Source of the DNA: Chelatococcus reniformis
GTDB taxonomy: Bacteria; Pseudomonadota; Alphaproteobacteria; Rhizobiales; Beijerinckiaceae
Assembly: GCF_014640075.1 (NCBI RefSeq)
Contig: NZ_BMGG01000005.1
Span: 271,551 to 335,550 of the forward strand
DNA length: 64,000 nt
Direction: 5' to 3'
Shown here: piece by piece, positions 1 through 10,463 of the stretch
How positions within the stretch are numbered: position 1 is the stretch's first letter
Layout: every line of letters begins with the position of its first letter
Made by a program: the position numbers and the translations under genes
Notes under the pieces: model-generated
What the model was told of the DNA's origin: nothing
Databases searched by the model: none
Seen by the model: the letters and a program-made list of their open reading frames with translations, nothing else

Positions 1-1536
<1,536 letters not shown>

Positions 1537-1551
1537 CCTTCGGTCGCATCC

Positions 1552-1573
1552 GCCGCCGGCCCGGGCCGGCGGC
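1552..1573 (+). terminator. GC-rich palindrome after eno
   Basis: A perfect 22-base palindrome (GCCGCCGGCCC and its complement) begins 16 bases after the eno stop. It can fold as a stem of about 9 bp with a 4-base loop. No U-tract follows, so classical Rho-independent termination is not proven. The position fits a transcript end or RNA 3-prime stabiliser. Confidence 0.45.
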
Positions 1574-1668
1574 GCCAGCTACCCCGGCGGCTGCCATCCC
1601 GCGGGACGCGTTGACAGGCGCGCCCGCGCCGGTCACCTCTTACGCATGCCGGTGACCCAAGCAGGCTG

Positions 1669-2580
1669 ATGTTCTATCTCGTTGCTGCGGCCTTCATCGT
1701 CCTGCTCGCATGGCGCCTGGCCGTTGCCCCCGAATGGCAGGATGCGATCGGGGGGAGCATGGCCGGCGTGGCCAAGCCGCTCCTCGTCCCGCTCGTCGAC
1801 CTCATCAACAAGCCGTCGTTCGTCTACGTCGTTTCGATCTTCATCCTTCTCTCGGCGGTGGGCGTCTGCATCTACTACTGGCTGCGGGTCGCCCGGCCGG
1901 AGTTGCGCCGCTTGCGCCGCCTGGAGGGAGCGATCCGGTCGCTTGCAGGGCCGCGGCAGCGGGGCCACGACGGCGCGGATGCGCTGGCCGAGCTCGGGCG
2001 AGTCCTGGGCCCGGCCGCCGTCTTCGGACCGAGCTGGGCGGCGTACCATGGTGAGGCGCGCCGGACCGGCCGCGTGCCGGCCGCTCCCTATGCGCCGCTG
2101 GCCTTGCACGATCTCGGCGCAATCGAAGGCACGCGCGGCGGCCTGATGCAGGCGCTGCCGGGCTACTACACCTCGGCGGGCCTGGTGCTGACCTTCGTCG
2201 GACTCGTCGTGGCGCTGTATTTCGCCGGGAAGGGCTTCCAATCGGGCGACGTCGGCGAAGCTCGCGAGGCGATTCTGCGCCTGCTCAATGCATCGTCCTT
2301 CAAGTTCCTGATCTCCGTTGCCGCATTGTCCAGCGCCCTGCTGATCAGCCTGGTCGCCAACCTGAGCCACTCGGCTGTTCGCCGCGCGGCGCGGCGGACC
2401 ATCGAGGCGGCCGATCAGCATCTGGACGCGCTCCGCGCCACGCAGGCGCCGCCGGCGGCCGAGCCGACTCTCACCGACGTGGTCGAGCGGCTCGATCGGC
2501 TCATCGCCGGCATCCAGACGCTCGCCGATCGATTGGCCATCGAGCCACCCGGTGTGCGCCAGCCGCTCGACGCGACTTAG
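1669..2580 (+). CDS. MotA/TolQ/ExbB-family membrane protein, ZorA-like
   Basis: A 303-residue inner-membrane protein with four predicted membrane segments (about residues 2-20, 45-68, 163-187 and 210-230). The third holds LPGYYTSAGLVLTFVGLVVA and the fourth follows FKFLISVAALSSALLIS. This paired pattern is what I know from ZorA-type MotA/ExbB channel subunits, where these two helices line the proton path. A cytoplasmic stretch of about 90 residues separates helices 2 and 3. The C-terminal tail after helix 4 is short (about 70 residues, weakly helical), far shorter than the long tail of canonical ZorA. The stop is 8 bases before the next gene, a MotB/ZorB-like partner, so the two probably form one ion-driven complex. 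What the motor acts on is unknown. The fold call is good; a defence role is only inferred. Confidence 0.72.
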   Translation: MFYLVAAAFIVLLAWRLAVAPEWQDAIGGSMAGVAKPLLVPLVDLINKPSFVYVVSIFILLSAVGVCIYYWLRVARPELRRLRRLEGAIRSLAGPRQRGHDGADALAELGRVLGPAAVFGPSWAAYHGEARRTGRVPAAPYAPLALHDLGAIEGTRGGLMQALPGYYTSAGLVLTFVGLVVALYFAGKGFQSGDVGEAREAILRLLNASSFKFLISVAALSSALLISLVANLSHSAVRRAARRTIEAADQHLDALRATQAPPAAEPTLTDVVERLDRLIAGIQTLADRLAIEPPGVRQPLDAT

Positions 2581-2588
2581 GCGGCGCC

Positions 2589-3272
2589 ATGGAGAAGGTC
2601 GACTACAAGCCGTTTCTCGACCTGTTCGTCGGCGTTCTCTTCGTCTTTCTGATTCTGATCAGCGCCCAGATGTTCTTCATCCGCCACGGCGATGAGGCCG
2701 ATCGACAGCCGGATGCGGCCGTGCTGGCCGAGCGCACGTGGCGCGCGCAGGTGAAGGGCTTCCTCGAGCACGTGGCGGGGCGCATGCGGACGGCGGCCCA
2801 GACGGTCCAGGTGGATGCGGCGAACGCCTCTCTGGTCGTGCCCCTCGACGCGGTCGTGCGTGCCGACGCGGGCGGCCAGCCGCTCGTCGACGACACGCGA
2901 GCCGCGGCCATTGCGGCGGCCTTGGCCGAGGGGCTCGCCTGTCTTCGCGGCGCGACAAAGCCGTCGCCGCCGACCGCGTGCCCAGACACGACCCTGTTGA
3001 AGCTCGATCGCCTTTCACCCCAGATCAGACTTTCCGGGATGCCATCGGCCGCGGCCTTGGCGCCGGATCGCTTCGGCCGGTTGCTGACCGCCTTGCTGAC
3101 GGCGGCACTGCTGCGGCACGCGCCTCAACTGCTGGCGGCCGAGGGCGCCCCCGGACTGCCGGCGTTTCGCAGCGACGAGCACGCGCTCGTCGCCGCTCGC
3201 CCGGATGGGGACGGGCTGGCGGGCGATCTTGCGCTCAGTTTCCTCTTCGCGCGGCCGGACGGGGCGCCGTAG
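2589..3272 (+). CDS. MotB/ZorB-like single-pass partner of the ZorA-like channel
   Basis: A 227-residue protein with one N-terminal membrane helix (FLDLFVGVLFVFLILISAQM, about residues 9-28) and a periplasmic remainder. The Asp at residue 11, at the cytoplasmic edge of the helix, is placed like the proton-binding Asp of MotB and ZorB. The periplasmic part (about residues 60-225) has the length and a weak strand/helix pattern of a degenerate OmpA-like peptidoglycan-binding domain, but the usual NX2LSX2RAX2V signature is not visible. It starts 8 bases after the ZorA-like gene and is certainly its operon partner. No other Zorya gene (helicase or nuclease effectors) lies next to it. The downstream neighbour is a housekeeping dehydrogenase. 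Confidence 0.65.
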   Translation: MEKVDYKPFLDLFVGVLFVFLILISAQMFFIRHGDEADRQPDAAVLAERTWRAQVKGFLEHVAGRMRTAAQTVQVDAANASLVVPLDAVVRADAGGQPLVDDTRAAAIAAALAEGLACLRGATKPSPPTACPDTTLLKLDRLSPQIRLSGMPSAAALAPDRFGRLLTALLTAALLRHAPQLLAAEGAPGLPAFRSDEHALVAARPDGDGLAGDLALSFLFARPDGAP

Positions 3273-3398
3273 CTCGCGAGCACGCTTTTTGGTCGCGCCG
3301 GTGCTTCCCACCGCCCGAGGAACGCGCTAAAGCGCTGCCTGCGGCGGCGCAGACCGCCCGCGCAAAAAAGCCCCGATCCATCGCGTTTTCAGCTGGCG

Positions 3399-3421
3399 GC
3401 CGGCTCGATCGAAGAGCCGGC
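3399..3421 (+). terminator. 8-bp perfect stem-loop after the ZorAB-like pair
   Basis: GCCGGCTC at 3399-3406 and GAGCCGGC at 3414-3421 pair perfectly around a 7-base loop. No T-run follows. It lies in the 237-base gap between the membrane pair and bdhA and may end the upstream transcript. Confidence 0.35.
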
Positions 3422-3509
3422 TCACGTCCGCGCGCACCGGCTTCCAAATCGTGCGCCTCGTCTTGTCTCGTAGCATCCCATCGCTTTCAGCAACGTACGG
3501 GAGACGACA

Positions 3510-4292
3510 ATGTCAAAGTTCGACGGAAAGGTCGCGATCATCACCGGCGCGGCGAGCGGCATCGGCAAGGAGATCGCCTTGCGCTTCGCGGCCCTGGGCG
3601 GCATCCCCGTGATCGCGGACCTGAATTTGGAGGCCGCCGATGCGACGGCTCAGGAGCTCAAGGCCAAGGGCGGCGACGCTTTCGCCGTCGCCATGGACGT
3701 CGTCGACGAGGCGGCCGTGGAGAAGGGCGTCGCCGACACCGTGCAGAAGTACGGCAAGATTGACATCCTGGTCAGCAATGCCGGCATCCAGATCGTCAAG
3801 CCGCTGGTCGATTTTCCGTTTGCGGATTGGAAGAAGCTGCTGTCGATCCATCTCGACGGCGCCTTCCTCACCACCAAATACTGCCTGAAGCACATGTATG
3901 CCGCGAAGTCCGGCTCTATTGTCTACATGGGGTCGGTCCATTCCAAGGAAGCCTCCAAGCTCAAGGCGCCGTACGTCACCGCCAAGCACGGCCTGATCGG
4001 CTTGTGCAAGGTCGTCGCCAAGGAGGGGGCGGAGTTCAACGTGCGGGCCAATGTCGTCTGCCCCGGCTTCGTTCGCACGCCGCTCGTCGACAAGCAGATC
4101 CCCGAGCAGGCCAAGGAGCTGGGCATTTCCGAGGCGGAGGTGATCAAGAACGTCATGCTGAAGGACACCGTCGACGGCGAGTTCACGACGACCGACGATG
4201 TCGCCGAGGCGGTGCTGTTCTTCGCCGGCATGGAGACCAATGCGCTCACGGGGCAGTCGCTGGTGGTGAGCCACGGCTGGTTCATGCAGTAG
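3510..4292 (+). CDS. bdhA: D-3-hydroxybutyrate dehydrogenase
   Basis: NAD-dependent short-chain dehydrogenase interconverting D-3-hydroxybutyrate and acetoacetate, the step that feeds polyhydroxybutyrate breakdown products into acetyl-CoA. The 260-residue product shows the Rossmann motif TGAASGIG (12-19), the NAG motif, and the catalytic Ser142, Tyr155 and Lys159. The C-terminal section from the [19 protein letters not shown] stretch to [17 protein letters not shown] is the signature of this subfamily rather than of generic SDRs. The ATG at 3510 is preceded by GGGAGAC. It stands alone, with 237 bases before it and an unrelated hydrolase after it. The cofactor choice and substrate follow from family knowledge. 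Confidence 0.93.
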   Translation: MSKFDGKVAIITGAASGIGKEIALRFAALGGIPVIADLNLEAADATAQELKAKGGDAFAVAMDVVDEAAVEKGVADTVQKYGKIDILVSNAGIQIVKPLVDFPFADWKKLLSIHLDGAFLTTKYCLKHMYAAKSGSIVYMGSVHSKEASKLKAPYVTAKHGLIGLCKVVAKEGAEFNVRANVVCPGFVRTPLVDKQIPEQAKELGISEAEVIKNVMLKDTVDGEFTTTDDVAEAVLFFAGMETNALTGQSLVVSHGWFMQ

Positions 4293-4468
4293 CCGTTCAG
4301 CGCGGGGGCAGGGAGGCGGCCAGTCCCGCCTCCCGCCCTGCAACGGCGGCGCAGGGCTGCGTTTCTATGGAGGTTCGGCCGGCGACGCGCTAAGCATCGG
4401 AAGGCCAGGAGCTGGCGTTCGCGGCATATCCGCCGACGCCGGCAAGCCTGCCAGCGATGGAGCTGCTC

Positions 4469-5296
4469 ATGTCGTTTCGATCGAAGGTCCGCAGTGGGCT
4501 TGCAGCGACGGTCGCCGCGCTGGCCCTGGTCGGTCCGCTTGTCGCCGCCGGCTCCGCCGCGGCCGATCCGGTCAAGACCATTGTCATGGTTCACGGCGCC
4601 TTCGCCGACGGCTCCAGCTGGCACAAGGTGATTCCCCTGTTGCAGGCGAAGGGCTACACGGTCGTGGCCGTGCAGAGCCCGCTGAGCTCCCTCGGAGCGG
4701 ATGTCGCCGCGACGGACCGCGCGATCGCGCTGCAAACCGGACCGGTTCTCCTCGTCGGACATTCCTGGGGCGGAACGGTCATCACCGAGGCCGGCACCGA
4801 CGACAAGGTGGCAGGCCTCGTCTACGTGGCCGCGATGGCCAATGACGCCGGCCAGTCGTTCATCGACCGCACGAAAGGCTACCCCAAGCCGCCGGGCGTC
4901 GAGAGCCTGCGAACCGACAGCTCGGGCTTCGTCAGCCTGACGCCCGAGGGCTTCGCCCGTGATTTCGCGCCAGACCTGCCCGCGGCCGAGGCGGCCGAGC
5001 TGGCGGCCGTGCAGGGCCCGATCTTCGGCAAATGCTTCGAGGAACGCGTCACCAACGCCGCCTGGAAGTCGAAGCCGTCCTGGTACATCGTCGCCAAGAA
5101 CGACCGCATGCTGGATCCCGGCTTGCAGGCGTTTCTCGCCAAGGAGATCAAGGCCAGGACGACCGAACTCGAGAGCAGTCACGTGCCGATGCTGTCGGAG
5201 CCCGAGAAGGTCGCCGCGGTGATCGCGCAGGCTGCCGAGGAAGCCGGGGCGGCCCTCGGGGCAAAGCAGCCGGATCAGGCCAAGCAGCAGCAGTGA
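4469..5296 (+). CDS. Secreted alpha/beta hydrolase
   Basis: A 275-residue alpha/beta-fold hydrolase exported by an N-terminal signal peptide (basic start, hydrophobic core around residues 12-28, likely cleavage near the AAA before DPVKT). Core motifs are VMVHGAFADGSSW (oxyanion-hole region), the nucleophile elbow GHSWGG, an acidic member near KNDRMLD and the catalytic His in SSHVPMLSEP. An in-frame ATG at 4457 exists, but GGAG at 4459-4462 lies 6 bases before the ATG at 4469 and the signal peptide starts there, so the later start is preferred. The last 25 residues are Ala/Gln-rich. Related proteins are annotated as esterases or salicylate-esterase-like hydrolases. The substrate cannot be told from the sequence. 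Confidence 0.8.
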   Translation: MSFRSKVRSGLAATVAALALVGPLVAAGSAAADPVKTIVMVHGAFADGSSWHKVIPLLQAKGYTVVAVQSPLSSLGADVAATDRAIALQTGPVLLVGHSWGGTVITEAGTDDKVAGLVYVAAMANDAGQSFIDRTKGYPKPPGVESLRTDSSGFVSLTPEGFARDFAPDLPAAEAAELAAVQGPIFGKCFEERVTNAAWKSKPSWYIVAKNDRMLDPGLQAFLAKEIKARTTELESSHVPMLSEPEKVAAVIAQAAEEAGAALGAKQPDQAKQQQ

Positions 5297-5411
5297 GGAT
5301 GGGGTCGGCCGCGGCTATGACATGACATAGCGCGCGCCCCTCTCGATCGGGAAGCCCGGTCGGCCGCGGCCTGCGCTCACGAGTGGGTCAGGGGCCGGTG
5401 ACGCGAGCGTT

Positions 5412-6158
5412 TCAGCTCGTCCACAGTTCCGTCATGCGCGTCAGCGCCTCGCCGAAACCCTGCAATGGGGCAGAGAACGTCACCGGCTCGGTCTGGCCGG
5501 GCCGCGTGGCGATGACGACGAGCGTCTTCGACTTCTTCATGGCGTCGGTGGCGACCGTCGGAAAGCTGATCGGCACCAGGCAGCCAGTGGAGATGCAGGT
5601 CGAGTAGATCGCGCCGCGGCCGAGGTCGGTCTCGTCGAGCTTGAGCTTGATTCCAGGCTCCAGATTGACCCCGAACGGCACCAGGATCGTCCCGGGCGTC
5701 TGTCCATCGCGCGTCGGCAGGAACTCGATGGCGAACACGCGCCGGCCCGTGTTCGGATCGCCCTGGGCCTGCGACAGCGTGCAGGCCTTGCGGCCCTGCA
5801 CGACCCGGCATTCGATGGTCCAGTCGCCATAGGTCTCGGAGATGACGCTGGCGCCGCGCGGCAGCGTCGCCGTCGCCGCGGCGGAGGCCGGTTGCGCGGA
5901 GGCCGGTTGCGGCGCCGCGGGTTTAGCGGGCGCGGGCTTGGCGGGCGCGGACTTGGCGGGTGCAGGCTTGGCGGGTGCGGGGCTGGCGGGCGCCGATTGG
6001 GCTGGCTGTGGCGCCGTCTGCGCCAGCGCTGGTGGCGTCCCGATCGGGACGCACGCCAGGGCGGTGGTCACGATCGCAAGTACCGTGAACCTGGAGCGCA
6101 GGGGCGGTGGGCTGGCCTTGGAGCGGATCGTTGTCATTGGCTCGGTCGCAATGGACAT
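5412..6158 (-). CDS. IalB-family (invasion-associated locus B) periplasmic protein
   Basis: A 248-residue exported protein. After a signal peptide ending near PPALAQ comes a low-complexity linker of repeated PAKPA/PAKSA units (about residues 48-85). The IalB domain follows, recognisable by YGDWTIECRVVQGRKACTL, a middle strand region and four Cys that probably pair (ECR, ACT, STC, GCL). In Bartonella the founding member affects erythrocyte invasion, but most Rhizobiales carry several IalB paralogues with no proven role. It is the last gene of the exbB-exbD-tonB-ialB run, 28 bases after tonB, so iron or envelope control is likely. Alternative ATG at 6137. Neither start has a strong ribosome binding site. 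Confidence 0.75.
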   Translation of the reverse strand: MSIATEPMTTIRSKASPPPLRSRFTVLAIVTTALACVPIGTPPALAQTAPQPAQSAPASPAPAKPAPAKSAPAKPAPAKPAAPQPASAQPASAAATATLPRGASVISETYGDWTIECRVVQGRKACTLSQAQGDPNTGRRVFAIEFLPTRDGQTPGTILVPFGVNLEPGIKLKLDETDLGRGAIYSTCISTGCLVPISFPTVATDAMKKSKTLVVIATRPGQTEPVTFSAPLQGFGEALTRMTELWTS

Positions 6159-6186
6159 ACAGTTGTCGCTGTACCTACGATGCCTG

Positions 6187-7290
6187 TCAGTTGAAGCGAA
6201 CAGGCACGGTGACGGTGGAGCCGCCGTTGGGCGGCCGGGGCACGGGGCTCGAGCGCCGCACCATCGAGACGGCCTCGGCATCGATGCGCGGATTGCCCGA
6301 CGAGCGGGCGAGCCCGGCGCTGACGACCTGACCCGAGGCGGAGACGCTGAACGATACGACCGCCGTGCCGGCGGCGCCCTGTTGGGGCCGCTTGTAACGG
6401 CTGATATGCGCGAACAGCGCGCTCCGCCAGGCGCCGAGCGAGGCCCCCGACGACGCCGCGCGCTGGGCGGCTTGGGCGGTCGCCGCCGCCCGGGCGCGCG
6501 CTTGGGCCTGGGCGGCGGCCTGGGCATTGGCTCTGCCTCGCTCGGCCGCTTCGGCACGAGCCGCTCGGGCTCGCTCTGCCGCGACCGCGCGGGCCTCGGC
6601 CTGAGCCTGCCGCGCCGCTTCCGCCCGCTCTTGGCGGCGCGCATCGGACACAGCCTTGGCCCGGGCCTCCGCGATGGCCTGCTGGCGGGCTTCCGCGCGT
6701 TCACGGATCCGCTCGCGCTCGCGCTCGCGTTCCCGGGCCTCCTCGCGCGCCTGGCGCTGTGCCTCGATCCTGGCTTGCCGCTGCCGAGCGGCCCGCCGTG
6801 CCGCTTCGCGTTCCGCTTCGTCGTCCTCGTCGCGCTCCACCTCCTGCGGCTTGCGCTTGGGCAGCACCGCCTCGGCCTTGGCGTCGACCTCGGGCGCGGT
6901 GACCTTCGGCTGGGCTGGCGGTTCCGGCGCCGGCAACGGTTGAGGCGGAGGAGGCGGTGCCTCTGCCGGCGGCGGCGGGGGCTCGGTGCTGGCCTGCTGC
7001 TGCGGTTCCGGCGGGGGCTCCGGCGGAGGCGGCGCCTCGGCGCTGGCCGGCGGCGGCGGAGCCTCTTCGGCGGCGGGCGCCGGCGCAGCCTCCGTCGCGG
7101 GCGTTGAAGGAACGGTGATCGGCATGAGCTCGATCATGACGGCCGCGGCCGGGGGCGAGTTCGGCTCGTGCGGCTTGTGCCAATGCAGCGCGACCCACGC
7201 CGCACCCGCGTGGGCTGCGAGCACGACCGCAGCAGCGGCGCCCCAGCGGGCCGCGCCTCGCCAGGCCGAACTCGAAGCTGCCAGGCTCAT
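6187..7290 (-). CDS. tonB: TonB-family energy transducer
   Basis: A 367-residue protein: N-terminal membrane anchor (about residues 13-33), a Pro-rich periplasmic stretch (about 55-127) with many PPPP and PEPP units, a very long Ala/Arg/Glu-rich charged helix (about 150-275), and a C-terminal TonB domain (about 285-367) with SRYKRPQQGAAGTAVVSFSV and a closing NGGSTVTVPVRFN. It transmits the ExbBD proton-motive force to outer-membrane TonB-dependent receptors. The start overlaps the exbD stop by 4 bases (ATGA), which signals translational coupling. The long charged helix is more like TolA than a plain Pro-rich TonB, but the operon and C-terminal domain argue for TonB. Confidence 0.88.
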   Translation of the reverse strand: MSLAASSSAWRGAARWGAAAAVVLAAHAGAAWVALHWHKPHEPNSPPAAAVMIELMPITVPSTPATEAAPAPAAEEAPPPPASAEAPPPPEPPPEPQQQASTEPPPPPAEAPPPPPQPLPAPEPPAQPKVTAPEVDAKAEAVLPKRKPQEVERDEDDEAEREAARRAARQRQARIEAQRQAREEARERERERERIRERAEARQQAIAEARAKAVSDARRQERAEAARQAQAEARAVAAERARAARAEAAERGRANAQAAAQAQARARAAATAQAAQRAASSGASLGAWRSALFAHISRYKRPQQGAAGTAVVSFSVSASGQVVSAGLARSSGNPRIDAEAVSMVRRSSPVPRPPNGGSTVTVPVRFN

Positions 7291-7724
7291 GGTCTGGCGC
7301 CGCCCTGGGTATCCTCCAATCCGACCAGCGCGATCTTCAGGTAGCCGCTCTCGCGCAGAAGGTTCATCACCTTCATGATCTCGCCGTAGGACACCGACTG
7401 GTCCGCCCTGAGGAACACCCGCTGCTCGCGGTCGCCGTGGGTGCGCTCGTCGAGGACGCTCTGGAGGCCGCCGCGCGGCACCTCGTCGTTGCCGAGGGCC
7501 AGCGTCAGATCGCCCTTCACGGACAGGAACAGGGGCTTGTCCGGGCGGGGCTGCTGCTGGGCGTTGGACACGGGCAGATCGACCGCCACGTCGACGGTGG
7601 AGAGAGGTGCCGCCACCATGAAGATGATCAGCAGCACGAGGATGACGTCGATGAACGGCGTGACGTTGATGTCCGAGACCTCTGCCAGGTCGCCGTCCTG
7701 AGGCTCCTTGAGGCTGACGCCCAT
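7287..7724 (-). CDS. exbD: Biopolymer transport protein ExbD
   Basis: A 145-residue member of the ExbD/TolR family. A short cytoplasmic N-terminus leads into SDINVTPFIDVILVLLIIFM, where the Asp in FID is the proton-carrying residue of the single membrane helix. A small periplasmic domain follows (about residues 50-140). The start at 7724 lies 4 bases after the exbB stop and the 3-prime end overlaps tonB, so exbB-exbD-tonB are one transcript. With ExbB it forms the inner-membrane proton channel that energises TonB. Confidence 0.93.
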   Translation of the reverse strand: MGVSLKEPQDGDLAEVSDINVTPFIDVILVLLIIFMVAAPLSTVDVAVDLPVSNAQQQPRPDKPLFLSVKGDLTLALGNDEVPRGGLQSVLDERTHGDREQRVFLRADQSVSYGEIMKVMNLLRESGYLKIALVGLEDTQGGARP

Positions 7725-7728
7725 CGGA

Positions 7729-8763
<1,035 letters not shown>

Positions 8764-8967
8764 GGGCTCCTGAAGCGATTGCAGGCCGGCACCAGGGCCG
8801 GGGCGCAAAGCGCGCGCCGCTCGCCGCATCGACCCGATACCCGGTGCATTCCGACACGCCCGGCGTCGGACCGCACACCTGGAGGCGAACGGCATCATCC
8901 TCGGCGGCGGCGCCGACGAGATGCCGGAACCCCTAGCCGTTCGGAAATCGCATTGCAAACTCAATGA

Positions 8968-8984
8968 TTTAGATCGATTCCAAT
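8968..8984 (-). promoter_or_regulatory. Iron-box-like palindrome (Irr/ICE type) upstream of exbB
   Basis: TTTAGATCGATTCCAAT resembles the Rhizobiales iron control element bound by Irr, a TTTAGAA...TTCTAAA-type palindrome as I remember it. It matches 15 of the first 16 positions with the element at 63043-63058 before the siderophore receptor, in the same orientation relative to the target gene. The rest of the 318-base gap (8764-9081) between exbB and the aldo/keto reductase shows no gene, only AT-richer sequence around the box that suits a promoter. Confidence 0.55.
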
Positions 8985-9081
8985 GTATCCGCTACTGCAT
9001 TCGCGTCACAGAAGAATGCCCTGCGCGCGTCGTCCTATCGCAAGGGGAGCGATCCCGTCCGCGGCGGCGCCCATCCCCGCA

Positions 9082-10062
9082 CTACTGGAAGCCGACGACG
9101 GAACGGGGAGCGTAGGGCGCTTCGAGCGCCGCGACCTCCTCGCCCGTGAGTTCGATCGACAGGGTTGCCACCGCGTCGGTGAGGTGGTGCGGCTTCGAGG
9201 CTCCCACGATCGGCGACGTGACGCCGCCGTGCCGGGTCACCCAGGCGAGTGCCACCTGGGCCCGCGGCACGCCGCGGGCCGCCGCCACCGCGGCGACGGC
9301 GTCGACGATGGCGCGGTCCGCTTCGATGGCCGCGGCATAGAGCCGGCCACCGAAGGCGTCCGTCTCCTGGCGCTCGCTGGTCTCGTTCCAGTCGCGGGTG
9401 AGGCGTCCGCGGGCAAGGGGGCTCCACGGCATCACCGCGATGCCCTGGTTCGCGCACAGGGGCAGCATCTCCCGCTCCTCCTCGCGATGGAGCAGGTTGA
9501 GGTGGTTCTGCATGCTGACGAATTCGGTCCAGCCGTTTAGCCGGGCCGTGAACAGCGCCGTGGCGAACTGCCAGGCGAACATGGATGACGCGCCGATATA
9601 GAGGGCCTTGCCGGCCTTCACGACGTCGTGCAGGGCCTCGAGGGTCTCCTCGATCGGCGTGCCGTAGTCCCACCGATGGATCTGGTAGAGGTCGACATAG
9701 TCGGTCCCCAGCCGGCGAAGGCTGGCATCGATCTCGGCCATGATCGCCTTGCGCGACAAGCCCTGGCCGTTGGGGCCCTGGCGCATGCGCCCGTGCACCT
9801 TGGTGGCCAGCACGATCTCGTCGCGCCTGGCGAAGTCCTTGATGGCGCGCCCGACGAATTCCTCGGACGTGCCGTCCGAATAGACGTTGGCCGTATCGAG
9901 GAAATTGATGCCCAGCTCGATGGCCTGTCGGATGAGCGGGCGGCTCTGGTCCTCCGGCAGCGTCCAGGGGTGGGCGCCGCGCAGCGGTTCGCCGAAGCTC
10001 ATGCAGCCGAGGCAGAGGCGCGAGACCTCGAGGCCCGTCGAGCCGAACTTCACGTATTCCAT
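9082..10062 (-). CDS. Aldo/keto reductase
   Basis: A 326-residue NADPH-dependent oxidoreductase of the aldo/keto reductase superfamily, TIM-barrel fold. It opens MEYVKFGSTGLEVSRLCLGC and has the barrel motifs GINFLDTANVYSDGTSEEFVG (catalytic Asp and Tyr), ATKVHG (catalytic Lys), the DLYQIHRWD stretch (catalytic His) and the C-terminal cofactor site SPIVGASKPHHL. The start at 10062 has GGGAGAG upstream. It stands as a single gene between exbB and the divergent Slam-like gene. The carbonyl substrate is not predictable. Similar proteins are annotated as general stress or methylglyoxal-type reductases. Confidence 0.88.
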   Translation of the reverse strand: MEYVKFGSTGLEVSRLCLGCMSFGEPLRGAHPWTLPEDQSRPLIRQAIELGINFLDTANVYSDGTSEEFVGRAIKDFARRDEIVLATKVHGRMRQGPNGQGLSRKAIMAEIDASLRRLGTDYVDLYQIHRWDYGTPIEETLEALHDVVKAGKALYIGASSMFAWQFATALFTARLNGWTEFVSMQNHLNLLHREEEREMLPLCANQGIAVMPWSPLARGRLTRDWNETSERQETDAFGGRLYAAAIEADRAIVDAVAAVAAARGVPRAQVALAWVTRHGGVTSPIVGASKPHHLTDAVATLSIELTGEEVAALEAPYAPRSVVGFQ

Positions 10063-10463
10063 GGCATCTCTCCCAGTGTCGGCCGCCATCGGGCCACAGC
10101 CCGCGGCGACGCGCCAGGGCGCGCAGAACATTCCTCCGCGTTGCCGAGCGCATGTAGGCTGTCCGGACGCTCGCGTCATCGTGGTCGATGAGCCCCTGTG
10201 GCGCGCCTGCAACGCTGGGTCGAAACTCACTAGGCGCAAGGGCCGCTAGGCCGCATGTCCATTGACTCTGCGCGCCACGCAAGCCGTCATGCTCGCAGGG
10301 GAAATCGCGGCGTTCTCGAGGGGGAGAGGCGCCAGTGAGATACTTGAACCTGCGGCCATGGAGTCGGAGGTCGTCGGCGGGGGCAGGGGTGCAGGGTTCG
10401 GGGCAATCACGCGCTGATTTGAGCAGCGCGTCAGATCGCATATGCGGCGCGGTGCGCGCGTTC
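10063..10463. other. Divergent intergenic region akr / Slam-like gene
   Basis: About 400 bases without a supported gene. A GTG at 10335 is in frame with the Slam-like gene and has a strong GGGGGAGAGG about 5 bases upstream. Starting there would put 43 residues ahead of the signal peptide. I treat this as either an alternative start or the site of a short leader. Confidence 0.4.

Noticed and set aside
1669-3272. Full Zorya defence system
   Set aside because: Only ZorA/ZorB-like proteins are present. No ZorC, ZorD or ZorE type gene lies within several kb, so I do not call a complete defence locus.
10335-10463. N-terminal extension of the Slam-like protein from GTG 10335
   Set aside because: It has a good ribosome binding site but would place 43 residues before the signal peptide. 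Kept only as an alternative start.
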